Notes: generated by a model from the sequence alone, not told the origin. DNA of 8,842 nucleotides from JAAYAY01 sp964429355 (GCA_964429355.1 CAYSCH010000390.1:1-8842); one strand, 5' to 3'; counted from the first letter of the stretch, positions 1-7,556 are shown. Made by a program: numbers and translations.

Positions 1-2
1 GG

Positions 3-2576
3 GACGAACTTACGGCAAAGGCGCGAATTACGGACGAAACCGGCAGCGAATTGGCGGCCGTCACCGCTGCAAGCCCGGGGGACGACGTTGTGGAACTTGC
101 CGGTCGGTTGGCCGAGGCGGTGGCCGGCGCACTTGACGGCGAGTGTCCGGTGACTCCACTTGATCGCGTGGCGGAGGCAAATCGGTTCATGGCAGAGGCG
201 AGTGCGCTCTCGTCGCAACATGCGGTCCAACGATCTTTGTTCGCGGCAGAAGCTGCGTACGCGCTGGATTCGGAAGGCTCGGACCGCCGGAGTTTCTATA
301 TTTACCAACTGATCGGATTGGCACACAACGGCACCCCGAGCGTTCCCTCCGGCAGCGTTCCACCCCGCAAGGTCGATTTCGACCGCGATGAATTCCAGCG
401 ATCGCTGGGATATGTCCAGCGGGCCGTTGAGCTGATGGCCGAAGAGGCGGATCGTGAGATCCAATCGCGGGAGTGGCCCGCAAGCTTTCGCGCCATTGAG
501 ACGCAGCGGCTGACCGACTGGATCCGGAGGGCGGTCCCAACGGTCAAGTTCATGCCCGACGATGTTCGAAGCACCTTTCACGATTTGGTCCGACTGTACT
601 GCGAGTGTCAGTCATCGTACGGTGACAACCTTTTCCGGACTGCCCACACACGCGAGCATTTCCTGCTGGTGAACGGATGGATTGTGAATTACCTTCCCGA
701 CCTGCAGCTGATTCAGGCCTACATGGGCGACACAGACCATCACACTTTCGAGGATCTCGTAGCGAGGTGGGTCGAACTGGCAGACAGTTACCCCTTGGAG
801 CATGATGAAGAGCTTCTGGGATCCGTAGTCGGCGTATTGTCTGGGCTATGGATTCGTCACACGAATCATATCATCCAGTGGAGCAACCAGAGCGAACTGC
901 TGCGACCCGGCTACGAACATATGGCATTGGCAAAGAACGCGATTCTCCGGTTCTACGGCCGCATACTGATTCTCAATGTGGAACGGGAAACAAGACAGGT
1001 AGTCGATCCCAGCCAACCGATGAGGCTTGGCTTTCCCCAACCCGTCGACGAGAACATGGAACGCAGACTGCGCGATCTGATCACGGAAACTACGCATGAG
1101 ACAATCCGACCCGATATGCCAGCGGGGGTGAGCAGGATTTGGGAAAATCGTCTTTCTGAACTTGTGAACGATGCCGCCGGGACGCTCCGCCCGGAAGTCC
1201 TGCAGGAGGTCGCGCAAGAAGCCGTTGAGAAGCTTTGGGGGGAGGGTTTCTACGGGGATCAATTGCCGTTTACGCTCATGAATCTGCAGCGCCACTCCAA
1301 GGACTACGGCGCTGCCGAGAAGACGATTGAGCGTGCGATTGAGGTTCTCGAAAGGCAACCGATCGCGATGACTGCGGAGGAATGCGTATTGGAGGCCAAC
1401 CGGCTCATCGAACAGCGACGAATTCTCCGCCGGCAAGCCGCGAGACCGATCGCAGACGTGACGCCCTGGGAGTCCGTCGAGACACTCTACGAGTGTGTTT
1501 CTCCACAAGCGAAGCCGCCGATTTCCTACCGTGAGAAGCGTATTCGGGCCATCGCCAGGCCGGTTCTTGCGGGGCGTGACATCTACTTTCTCGGGTTGCG
1601 CTTCGCTGGTGTTTCGGACGACGCCGACCTTGTTTTGAAGAGAACATCGCTCGACGAGGGGGAAACCGACGAGATCAGCTCCTTAGAGGTTCGTACGCGG
1701 CCTGAGAAACCGAAAGGCGATCCGCCGAATGCACCATCGCCCTGCCTCTATGAGTTCGACGGGGTTCGATTCTCCCGTGCCCAGGGGAGTTCGGTGATCG
1801 AAGACGCCGTCGTTGCCAATGACTGCTACTATGTTGCCACCCACGGGTGCGGAATCGTCATTTTCCCTCTCGACGGCAGTGCGGCTCGAACGATCGATTC
1901 ATCCCACGGATTGCCCTCGAATTTCGCCCAACGAATCGTCGTTCGAGAGAGCACGCTCTATGCGTGGCTCGGTTGTAACGCCGGAGGCCCGATCATCGAT
2001 GCGTACCTCGTTCGGATCGAGCGTCAAGGGAGCGAAATGAAGGTTATCTGTTCGAGCCGACGTTCAACTCCCAACACGATCCTCGACGGCATCCGGCCGG
2101 CAAAATGCAGCTTCATGCTGATCGATGAGCCACGAGATCGACTTGTGTTTGGACTGGCGGATTGCGCTATTTATCAGCTCGATTTCAGCAATGACGTCAT
2201 CACGAAGGTCGTCGACTATGACCCGTCGATCATATTCTATGGAGGACACACGGAAGGTGGGCAATCGGTTCTCCTTGAGGGCTTTCGGATTCTCTGCAGG
2301 TTCGACCTGCAGACGGACCAACTCACGCAGGTTTATCGGGACGACATGCGAACGGGAGGATCCGCCCCGATCCTGCTCCGCGGCCGTCATATCTGGACCG
2401 CCGGAGCCTTCGGCAGAATCGATCGTGACGCGAGCAGGTTCGAAGCTTTTCCTGAGTTGCGGGATTGGGAGTTCTGGGAGATGGGCCGGGCCGTGGAGAT
2501 CGATTCCAACCGAATTCTGTTGCACGACTCGCAGTCGCTGTGGCTGGCTACGATGCCAGAAGATCAAGCCCGGTAG
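3..2576 (+). CDS. Large protein of unknown function: helical N-terminal region plus C-terminal beta-propeller-like region (5' end cut off)
   Basis: I do not recognise this as a characterised family. The frame is open from the first bases of the window. The first possible start is a TTG at 51, which has no Shine-Dalgarno sequence, so the gene very probably begins upstream. Counting from that TTG there are 841 residues. Residues 1 to about 480 are rich in Leu, Glu, Arg and Ala with long amphipathic stretches and look like an alpha-helical, possibly repeat-type scaffold. From about 490 to the end the sequence is beta-rich with short repeated strands. It includes HGLPSNF at 619-625 followed by a hydrophobic strand, which resembles repeats of two-component-regulator propellers (Reg_prop). 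No transmembrane segment or recognisable catalytic motif is visible. The missing N-terminus could carry another domain, for example an enzyme, which cannot be judged here. The codons look less G+C-rich than those of the ATPase genes to the right. It ends with TAG, converging on the next gene. Confidence 0.8.
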   Translation, partial: DELTAKARITDETGSELAAVTAASPGDDVVELAGRLAEAVAGALDGECPVTPLDRVAEANRFMAEASALSSQHAVQRSLFAAEAAYALDSEGSDRRSFYIYQLIGLAHNGTPSVPSGSVPPRKVDFDRDEFQRSLGYVQRAVELMAEEADREIQSREWPASFRAIETQRLTDWIRRAVPTVKFMPDDVRSTFHDLVRLYCECQSSYGDNLFRTAHTREHFLLVNGWIVNYLPDLQLIQAYMGDTDHHTFEDLVARWVELADSYPLEHDEELLGSVVGVLSGLWIRHTNHIIQWSNQSELLRPGYEHMALAKNAILRFYGRILILNVERETRQVVDPSQPMRLGFPQPVDENMERRLRDLITETTHETIRPDMPAGVSRIWENRLSELVNDAAGTLRPEVLQEVAQEAVEKLWGEGFYGDQLPFTLMNLQRHSKDYGAAEKTIERAIEVLERQPIAMTAEECVLEANRLIEQRRILRRQAARPIADVTPWESVETLYECVSPQAKPPISYREKRIRAIARPVLAGRDIYFLGLRFAGVSDDADLVLKRTSLDEGETDEISSLEVRTRPEKPKGDPPNAPSPCLYEFDGVRFSRAQGSSVIEDAVVANDCYYVATHGCGIVIFPLDGSAARTIDSSHGLPSNFAQRIVVRESTLYAWLGCNAGGPIIDAYLVRIERQGSEMKVICSSRRSTPNTILDGIRPAKCSFMLIDEPRDRLVFGLADCAIYQLDFSNDVITKVVDYDPSIIFYGGHTEGGQSVLLEGFRILCRFDLQTDQLTQVYRDDMRTGGSAPILLRGRHIWTAGAFGRIDRDASRFEAFPELRDWEFWEMGRAVEIDSNRILLHDSQSLWLATMPEDQAR

Positions 2577-2657
2577 CACAGGGACGTAGCTCACTCCGGC
2601 ATTCCCGCACATGGGATAGGCCAGTAGCGAAGGTCGCTGCGATTCCTGCCCGGCCTG

Positions 2658-3428
2658 TCACGCGTGAGCCGAGCGTCGCCACCAGTGGTAGTATTTGCCT
2701 TCGAGTTCCGCCCGGCTGGGGAAGGGGTAATAGAGGACTTGCTCGTGGCTGCCCACGAAGAACCCTTTGTCGACATAGTGGTAGGGCAGGCAGGGAGTTC
2801 GAAGGCGGTCGACGGTCTTGCTTTGTTTGTCCGGCGCCCGCTCCATTTCCAGCAGGCAGTTGCGCAGGTGCGTGTAGTGATCCGGATAGTAGAGGTCTTT
2901 GGGCTTTCCGTTTTCCGGATCCATCCCAAGATCGCCGAGGTCGAGGTCCACGAAGCAGATTCGGGGCACGAAGAACGGCCTGGCGGGATCGGTGATGAAA
3001 CGGCAGAACCGGTCGGGGGAATAACGACTGGCAACGAGCGGATGCACAGGGCACAGTTCCTGGTAGAGATAGTATTTCCCCGAGAAACTTGACGGCAGAG
3101 CGCGTTGGGTCAACTCGAGGACCTTTCCCTTCTCCGTCGCCAGCCAGAGACTCTTGAGCCTGTCGAGGGGGACACGTTCCAGGACGCGATAGATGGCCAT
3201 ATAGACGGAGTGCTTGGGGTGTCCGTCCTCGTGGGGCGTGCAATGCTCCCTCGCGTAGTCCAATTGGAACTCGCGGAGATCCCCGTCGAAGTCGAGATCG
3301 AAATACATGGCCTGACCATGGCTCGCCTGGTGGGTGCCAATGGCCAGATAGCTGCCGAATTCTTCGGGGGGCAGCATGGATGCCACCAGAGATTCCGGCG
3401 TCATCGAAAAGTAGTAGTAGATGGGCAT
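2658..3428 (-). CDS. Uncharacterised 256-residue protein, aromatic-rich, apparently soluble
   Basis: Function unknown. The start is the ATG at 3428-3426, preceded by GGGAG (3441-3437) with an 8-base spacer; the stop is TGA at 2660-2658. The protein has no signal peptide and no hydrophobic span long enough to cross a membrane. It is unusually rich in Tyr, Phe, Pro and His: it opens with MPIYYYFSM and ends with a Tyr/Trp/Arg-rich segment (ELEGKYYHWWRRSAHA, residues 241-256). An acidic stretch, DLDLGDLGMD, lies at 161-170. Its reality as a gene is supported by a good ribosome-binding site, a plausible composition over its full length, and a decayed relative of its C-terminal third on the other strand at 3911-4232. 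It is transcribed away from the ATPase operon and converges on the large gene to its left. Several antisense frames across it are open, but none has a comparably convincing protein or start. Residues conserved with the relic include SKTVDRL (203-209) and SR-ELEGKY (238-246). Confidence 0.75.
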   Translation of the reverse strand: MPIYYYFSMTPESLVASMLPPEEFGSYLAIGTHQASHGQAMYFDLDFDGDLREFQLDYAREHCTPHEDGHPKHSVYMAIYRVLERVPLDRLKSLWLATEKGKVLELTQRALPSSFSGKYYLYQELCPVHPLVASRYSPDRFCRFITDPARPFFVPRICFVDLDLGDLGMDPENGKPKDLYYPDHYTHLRNCLLEMERAPDKQSKTVDRLRTPCLPYHYVDKGFFVGSHEQVLYYPFPSRAELEGKYYHWWRRSAHA

Positions 3429-3910
3429 CGTTTCGTCTCCCGCGGCATGAAAGCCGCTTTCGAGTTCCGCCTCTCCCGCGCGGTCTCAATTCGACCAGCC
3501 TGGAGCAGTTTCACGGAGACGAATCGCGAGGAGAAGTTTGCCTCCACGGAGCGGTCCTGACGACGTTGGCTTCAGGGTAGACCTTCTTGGACAATTGGAC
3601 AACCCCCCCGCCTCAACGTAATGAACAGATGTGGATATTCTGGCAGATTCAAGGCATGGCCTCGCGTTGCCGCCCGAATAATCCGGGAGACGGCAAGAAG
3701 ACCTCTGAATCGGCGTCAAACGGTCTTGCCTGTCACCAAGGGAGCAGGCGCGGCGGCTTTTGCCCGCACGTTTTTACCATCTCTGATCGCCTTCAACAAA
3801 TCGATTGGCTCGGCGAGGCGGGGGAAGACGCACGGGCCCCCCTCTTGCGGCTATAACACTGCGGATGGATTGTACGGCCGTGTCCAATGCCTAGAATGAG
3901 CTAGCATACG
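3429..3910. other. Intergenic stretch without a convincing gene
   Basis: About 480 bp lie between the start of the minus-strand gene and the relic. Several frames of 70-90 codons are open on both strands, but they lack ribosome-binding sites and have arginine/serine/proline-rich, low-information translations, so I do not call them. The stretch must hold the promoter of the minus-strand gene, though no strong -35/-10 pair stands out. It contains a perfect tandem octamer (3587-3602) followed by a run of seven C. A weak plus-strand promoter-like pair is TTGTAC (3870-3875) and TAGAAT (3892-3897) with a 16-base spacer; only the -10 half is close to consensus. Confidence 0.5.
3587..3602. repeat. 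Tandem duplicate of the octamer TTGGACAA
   Basis: TTGGACAA occurs twice head to tail (3587-3594 and 3595-3602) with no mismatch or spacer, directly followed by a run of seven C. It lies about 160 bp upstream of the start codon of the minus-strand gene, in non-coding sequence. It could be a two-site operator or simple replication slippage. The sequence alone cannot separate these, and chance is also possible. Confidence 0.5.
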
Positions 3911-4232
3911 GCTCGGTGTTTCGTCCCCCGAGCAACCCCTGACGACTGGATCGAGGAGTCGATCCGTGAAATCGAAGAAAGGGGGAGGCTCATGAGTACA
4001 TATCTTTACCCGGCTATCTACGGCGCAGCGGACTGGATGCCGTTGGAGGCGATCGAAGACGGTCGACCGGCTCCCTCCCGAGAACTTTCCGTACCATTTC
4101 ATGCGCCACGGGTTCTACGTGGACAATCGGTAACGGCTTCTCTGCTGTCGGCTGGCCTCCCGCACGGAGCTGGAAGGCAAGTACGACTACTGGCGGCGGC
4201 GGTCAGCGTACCATTTATGGGGTTTCAGGTAA
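3911..4232 (+). pseudogene. Decayed C-terminal fragment of a relative of the 256-residue protein
   Basis: Read from 4053 to the TAA at 4230-4232, this strand gives SKTVDRL, then PYHFMRHGFYV, an internal TAA (4131-4133), and SRTELEGKYDYWRRRSA. It aligns without gaps to residues 203-256 of the intact minus-strand protein, about 27 of 54 positions being identical. Upstream, a different frame (3911-4058) gives FVPR, then YLYP--Y and later LE. These fall in the same order as FVPR (153-156), LYYPDHY (179-185) and LE (193-194) of the intact protein. The two frames join near 4050, where about 20 bases appear to be missing relative to the intact gene. At least two lesions, a frame-shifting deletion and a stop codon, break the reading. 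The N-terminal 150 or so codons are not found. Identity of only about half implies an old, diverged paralog rather than a recent copy. The ATG at 3992 has a purine-rich tract before it but sits inside the homologous region, so it is not a natural start. Confidence is high for 4053-4232 and lower for the upstream part. Confidence 0.75.
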
Positions 4233-4356
4233 GTAATGCCGGGAGGGCGACCAGCGGGAGCCCGGAATTTGTGGTACTCGGGGGTGAATCATCACGGCTT
4301 TGCATTTCTGAACACCAATAGCCGCCCGGACGAGCGTCGGACGGGGAGCGTGAGTC

Positions 4357-4698
4357 ATGATGGATCAACTTGAACCGCAGCCGCACGAAGGAGCTGCGCT
4401 CGACACGCTCGTCGAGACCGAGCGACGTCTTGAAGGGCGACTGGCCCAGGCACATGCCGATGCCCAGGCGAGGATTCAACTGGCTTGCGGCGCCGCCCAA
4501 ATTCGCTTGGTTTCGGCAAGGCAGGTGATTGCCGAGCAGGCGGCTGCGCGGCTGGAGGATCGCAAGCGTCAACTCGACGTCCAACTTGCCGGCGAGACCT
4601 GCGATCTCGAAGACCGCATCACCGGTGTCGTGGCGACGTTGGAGCCGTTGAAGCGGCAACTCTGCCAGCGCATGCTGGCGAAGGTGCTGGGAACATGA
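4357..4698 (+). CDS. V/A-type ATPase peripheral-stalk coiled-coil subunit (subunit H/G type)
   Basis: This 113-residue, charged, Ala/Glu/Gln/Arg-rich protein is predicted to be almost entirely helical. From about residue 14 it shows regular spacing of Leu, Ala and Ile typical of a long coiled coil (ETERRLEGRLAQAHADAQAR and onward). No hydrophobic membrane segment is present. In V/A-type ATPases this subunit (AhaH in Methanosarcina, subunit G in Thermus, NtpF in Enterococcus) pairs with subunit E to form the peripheral stalk that holds the catalytic head against the membrane subunit I. The name rests mainly on size, coiled-coil composition and position as first gene directly before subunit I; sequence identity in this family is always low. 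The start ATG at 4357 follows GGGGAG (4343-4348) with an 8-base spacer; a second ATG at 4360 is the alternative. The stop TGA overlaps the next gene's ATG in an ATGA junction. Confidence 0.8.
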   Translation: MMDQLEPQPHEGAALDTLVETERRLEGRLAQAHADAQARIQLACGAAQIRLVSARQVIAEQAAARLEDRKRQLDVQLAGETCDLEDRITGVVATLEPLKRQLCQRMLAKVLGT

Positions 4699-6575
4699 TC
4701 ATCCACATGTGCAAGCTGCAACTGGTGACGCTGGACGGGCAATTCGATTGTCTGCTGGAAGGGCTCCAGAGCCTCCGCCATCTGCATTTGGAAGCGGTGC
4801 CGCTTGGCGAGCCGAGTTCGAACGGCCGGCTCCACCGCATGCAACTCACGGTCGCAGACCATGCGCGCCGCCAGGTTCTGGCCGAAACGCGGCGAAACGT
4901 GGAAGAGCTTCAGGTGCTGCTTGGTTCGCTGGCGGAACCTGCCGAGGAGGAGCGGGAGTCGTGGAAGTCGCGGTCGCCGGAAGAACTTCGCGACGCAGCG
5001 GCCGAGATACTGCATCACGTCCGCTCGAACCGGCGGCGCCGCCGCAACCTGGAGCAGGACCGGCGGATCCTCGAGCGGTATATGCGCGTCGGCCACCCGG
5101 TCCGCCGCATCGATCCGTTGGAGGAGCGTGCCGACGTGCTGCTGTTCACATTCCCAAGTGAAGAGCGGATGGTCGCGAGGGCGCTCGCGCAGCGTCTCCG
5201 CGCGTTGGCGATGGAGCCGCTGCGGCTCCGTTTCTTCACAGTAACAGGCCGTCGCGCGGCGGCGGTCGTGTGCCCTGCGGAACGGGCGGAAGAGGTCCGC
5301 GACGCCGCTTGGCGGTGCGGGACGCTGGAATTCAAGCTGCCCTTGGCCTACCGCGCGGAACGGCTTACCGAGAGCCTCCGCCGCGTCCAGGCCGACCTGG
5401 ACGGCATGCCGCAGCGGCTTGCGGAACTGGACTGCGAACTCGACCGCCTGCGGAGCCAAGCCGGGCATTATGCCGCGGCGCTTGACCACTTCTGCGCGGA
5501 CGAGGTTGAGCGGCTGGAGGTCAAGAGCCGATTCCTCGAAGGGACGCTGCTCCGCGTCCTCCACGCCTTCGTGCCCGTAGATCGCAGGGATGAAGTGATC
5601 CGCCGGGCCTTCGAGCTGACGAGCGGCCGGCTGAGCGTCGAGGACCTGCCGCTTGGCCCGCGTTTGGAGGAGGTGCCGGTCGTGCTCAGCAATCCGGCGT
5701 TCGCCAGGCCGTTCGAGATTCTGCTGAGGGTCTTCCCGCCGCCGACGTACGGGACGATCGATCCGACCGTGATCAACGCGGTCGGCGTGCCCCTGTTTTT
5801 TGGACTGATCGTAGGCGACGTCGCCTATGGGCTGATCATCCTGGCGGCCGCGATCTGGTTGCGGCATCGTTACCGCCAGCGCGAGGCGATCCGCGCGGCC
5901 GGGACCATAGCGATGTACTGTGCGGCAAGCGCGGTGTTCTTCGGCCTGCTCTACGGTGAGCTGTTCGGCGGGCTGGGAACATACCTCGGCCTTCGGCCCG
6001 TGCTCCACCGTGAAGATCCGCAACAGCTTGTCCTGCTGTTGAAACTGGTCGTGTGCCTAGGTGCCGCGCACGTGGCGATGGGGCTGCTCCTGGGCGTGTT
6101 CAGCGCCCGCCGCATCCTGGATCGCCACGCGTTCTGGGAACGTCTGGGGCAGCTCCTCTGCCTGGCCGGTTTGCTGTTGGCGGCCGCGGGCGTGACGGGC
6201 GTCGGGCACGGCTCGCTGGCGGGCGCCGCAGGGCTCTTTTTGGCCGGCGTCGTGGTCCTGTTGCGCGGCGCGGGGCTGGTGGGACTGATCGAGGTCTTCA
6301 GCCTGATCAGCAACATTCTATCCTACTCGCGTCTGATGGCATTGGGAGTGGCCTCCGTGGTTTTGGCAATGGTCGCCAACCGGCTGTTCGCGGAACTCAA
6401 CTACGGGCTTGTCGGCCTGATGGCAGCGTCGGTGCTCCACGCAATGAACGTGCTGATCACCATGTTCAGCCCCACGATTCACACGCTGCGACTCCATTAC
6501 GTCGAGTTCTTCACGAAGTTCTACCGGCCCGGCGGGAGAACGTTCACTCCCTTCGGCAGCCGTGTCGAATCTTAA
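4695..6575 (+). CDS. ntpI: V/A-type ATPase subunit I (membrane stator, a-subunit equivalent)
   Basis: Subunit I forms the ion half-channels beside the rotating K ring and anchors the peripheral stalks. The 626-residue length is normal for bacterial members. Residues 1 to about 335 form the cytoplasmic arm: two coiled-coil stretches (about 55-120 and 230-280) flank compact mixed domains. The membrane half begins after the family signature DPT (356-358), followed by FFGLIVGDVAYG (ending near 379), LLYGELFGG (Glu422), and several hydrophobic spans to about 590. Two arginines expected to face the ring carboxylate are present: Arg546 in SNILSYSRLMALG and Arg599 in HTLRLHYVEFF. They correspond by context to the paired essential arginines known in Thermus and Enterococcus subunit I. 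The ATG at 4695 is chosen because it makes a 4-base ATGA overlap with the preceding gene. The same frame stays open upstream to 4485 only as a shadow of that gene. A second in-frame ATG lies at 4707. The stop is TAA at 6573-6575. Confidence 0.95.
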   Translation: MIIHMCKLQLVTLDGQFDCLLEGLQSLRHLHLEAVPLGEPSSNGRLHRMQLTVADHARRQVLAETRRNVEELQVLLGSLAEPAEEERESWKSRSPEELRDAAAEILHHVRSNRRRRRNLEQDRRILERYMRVGHPVRRIDPLEERADVLLFTFPSEERMVARALAQRLRALAMEPLRLRFFTVTGRRAAAVVCPAERAEEVRDAAWRCGTLEFKLPLAYRAERLTESLRRVQADLDGMPQRLAELDCELDRLRSQAGHYAAALDHFCADEVERLEVKSRFLEGTLLRVLHAFVPVDRRDEVIRRAFELTSGRLSVEDLPLGPRLEEVPVVLSNPAFARPFEILLRVFPPPTYGTIDPTVINAVGVPLFFGLIVGDVAYGLIILAAAIWLRHRYRQREAIRAAGTIAMYCAASAVFFGLLYGELFGGLGTYLGLRPVLHREDPQQLVLLLKLVVCLGAAHVAMGLLLGVFSARRILDRHAFWERLGQLLCLAGLLLAAAGVTGVGHGSLAGAAGLFLAGVVVLLRGAGLVGLIEVFSLISNILSYSRLMALGVASVVLAMVANRLFAELNYGLVGLMAASVLHAMNVLITMFSPTIHTLRLHYVEFFTKFYRPGGRTFTPFGSRVES

Positions 6576-6579
6576 TGAG

Positions 6580-6585
6580 AGGAGG
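6580..6585 (+). promoter_or_regulatory. Strong ribosome-binding site that fixes the start of subunit K
   Basis: A perfect AGGAGG lies 6 bases before the ATG at 6592. It rules out the upstream in-frame GTG at 6562, which would overlap the end of subunit I and add ten poorly fitting residues. This is the strongest Shine-Dalgarno site in the operon. That fits the need for many copies of the ring subunit per complex, although the link to dosage is an inference. Confidence 0.75.
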
Positions 6586-6591
6586 ACGGTC

Positions 6592-6939
6592 ATGGTAGCC
6601 TGGCTCAGAAGAGACGCGTTGAGAGTCAATTTGGCCGCGCTACTCCTGCTGCTCGGTGCGTTCGGCAGCGTGGCGGCAGCGGCGGAGCGGGGCGATGAGC
6701 CGAAGGAGGACGCGGCCGCCGGCACAACGTGGGAGGACGCCGCGAAGATGTTCGCCGCGGCCCTTGCCATCGGCATCACCGCGATGGCGACGGCCATCAC
6801 GCAGTGCCGCATCGGCTCGGCCGGCGTCGGGGCGCTGGCCGAGAACCCGAAGCTGTTTGGCAACATCCTGATCTTCCTGGTGATCCCGGAGACGATGGTG
6901 ATCCTCGGCTTCGTGATCGCCGCGCTGATGCTGTTCTGA
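6592..6939 (+). CDS. ntpK: V/A-type ATPase subunit K (proteolipid ring subunit) with N-terminal leader
   Basis: Subunit K is the small membrane protein that forms the rotating ion-carrying ring. The product is 115 residues. Residues 1-31 look like a cleavable signal peptide: RR at 6-7, a Leu-rich core at 14-21, and a small-residue run VAAAA at 27-31. An acidic linker follows (about 32-49), then one helical hairpin. Helix 1 spans about 50-72, a polar loop with AENPK spans 83-87, and helix 2 spans about 91-115. The ion-carrying carboxylate is Glu100 in IPETMVILGF. Helix 1 carries Thr70-Gln71. This is the single-hairpin, c-type size rather than the four-helix form of Enterococcus. The Thermus L subunit also has a leader of this kind, so the extension is not an artefact of start choice. 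It lies 16 bp after subunit I and 11 bp before subunit E. Confidence 0.95.
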   Translation: MVAWLRRDALRVNLAALLLLLGAFGSVAAAAERGDEPKEDAAAGTTWEDAAKMFAAALAIGITAMATAITQCRIGSAGVGALAENPKLFGNILIFLVIPETMVILGFVIAALMLF

Positions 6940-6950
6940 GAGCCGACGCC

Positions 6951-7556
6951 ATGGCCGAGCAGCCGCTCATCGTAGCGATGGAGGAGGAGATCGCGGCGCG
7001 GGTCGCCGAGATCGACCGACAGGCCGACGCGGCGATCCGCGAGGCGGAGGCGGATGTGGACCGCCTGCTCGCCGAAGCGGAAGAGCGTGAAACGGCCCGC
7101 GTGGAACAGCGGTTCCGTGATTACGCGCGGCAGCAGCGGGCGCGCCGTGAAAACGAGCGGCGTGCGCGGATCGCGAATCTCCAGTTCGAGGTGGCCCAAG
7201 AGGTCTTGGAGGAACTGGCCCGCGCGGTTGGGACGGTTCGCGACCGCGAGGACTACGCGGCGGTCTGGTCGCGGCTTCTGGACGAGGCGATGCAGGTCTA
7301 CGGCGAGGAACGCGACGACGCGCCCGTGTTGCGGGTTGCGCCCGTTGACTGTCCGCTGGCGGATCGGTGCCGGGACCGCGTGGCCGCCGTCGAGCCCGAT
7401 GCCGCGGTGGATGCCGGCCTCGAACTCGTCAGCCGCGACAGCCGACTCCGGGTGAGGAACACGCTGCTCTCTCGGATCCATAGGGGCCGCGAAGAATTCC
7501 TGAAGATGATTTCCGACGCACTGGAACAGCGTATTTCGTTGGGAGACGGACCATGA
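6951..7556 (+). CDS. ntpE: V/A-type ATPase subunit E (peripheral stalk)
   Basis: The 201-residue length is typical of the family. Residues 1 to about 95 form a long, highly charged helix (Glu/Arg/Ala/Gln-rich, no prolines after the first few residues) that would coil with the H/G-type subunit. Residues about 100-201 form the globular head that binds the top of the catalytic A3B3 hexamer. The C-terminal pattern of a short beta strand (LELVSRDSRLRVRNTLLSRI, about 163-182) followed by a final amphipathic helix matches what is known for subunit E. The protein is cytoplasmic and has no membrane segment. The ATG at 6951 lies 11 bp after the K stop; only a weak GAGAG precedes it, so translation probably depends on coupling to K. 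The same frame is open further upstream through the K gene, but only as its shadow. The stop TGA overlaps the ATG of subunit C in an ATGA junction. Confidence 0.9.
   Translation: MAEQPLIVAMEEEIAARVAEIDRQADAAIREAEADVDRLLAEAEERETARVEQRFRDYARQQRARRENERRARIANLQFEVAQEVLEELARAVGTVRDREDYAAVWSRLLDEAMQVYGEERDDAPVLRVAPVDCPLADRCRDRVAAVEPDAAVDAGLELVSRDSRLRVRNTLLSRIHRGREEFLKMISDALEQRISLGDGP

Noticed and set aside
2624..2640. Hairpin with a 7 bp stem (one G-T pair) between the convergent genes, a possible shared terminator
   Set aside because: The stem is short, has only a 3-base loop and has no T run on either strand, so a rho-independent terminator is not supported.
2548..3489. Alternative minus-strand frame of 313 codons over the same region as the 256-residue protein
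   Set aside because: Its composition is Arg/Gly/Pro-rich and low in information, while the 256-codon frame has a ribosome-binding site and matches the relic at protein level.
3751..3775. G+C-rich bases with a TTTT loop followed by TTTTT, resembling a terminator
   Set aside because: Only about four pairs form, with a bulge, and no plus-strand gene ends just upstream.
3948..3965. Perfect 7 bp hairpin (GGATCGA, loop GGAG, TCGATCC)
   Set aside because: It falls inside the relic where the frame reads like former coding sequence (DDWIEESIREIEERGRL), so the symmetry is probably a by-product of codons. No U tract follows to make it a terminator.
3992..4321. Open frame of 109 codons starting at ATG 3992, preceded by a purine-rich GGGGGAGG tract
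   Set aside because: Its first part lies inside the region homologous to the C-terminal third of the neighbouring protein, and the homologous reading continues upstream of the ATG. After about 4058 this frame leaves the homologous frame, and the rest of its translation is without family resemblance.
4569..6023. Long open frame of 484 codons antisense to subunit I
   Set aside because: The plus strand encodes an unmistakable subunit I with all family motifs. The antisense frame is a by-product of G+C-rich codons, with a His/Arg/Gln/Pro-rich translation.
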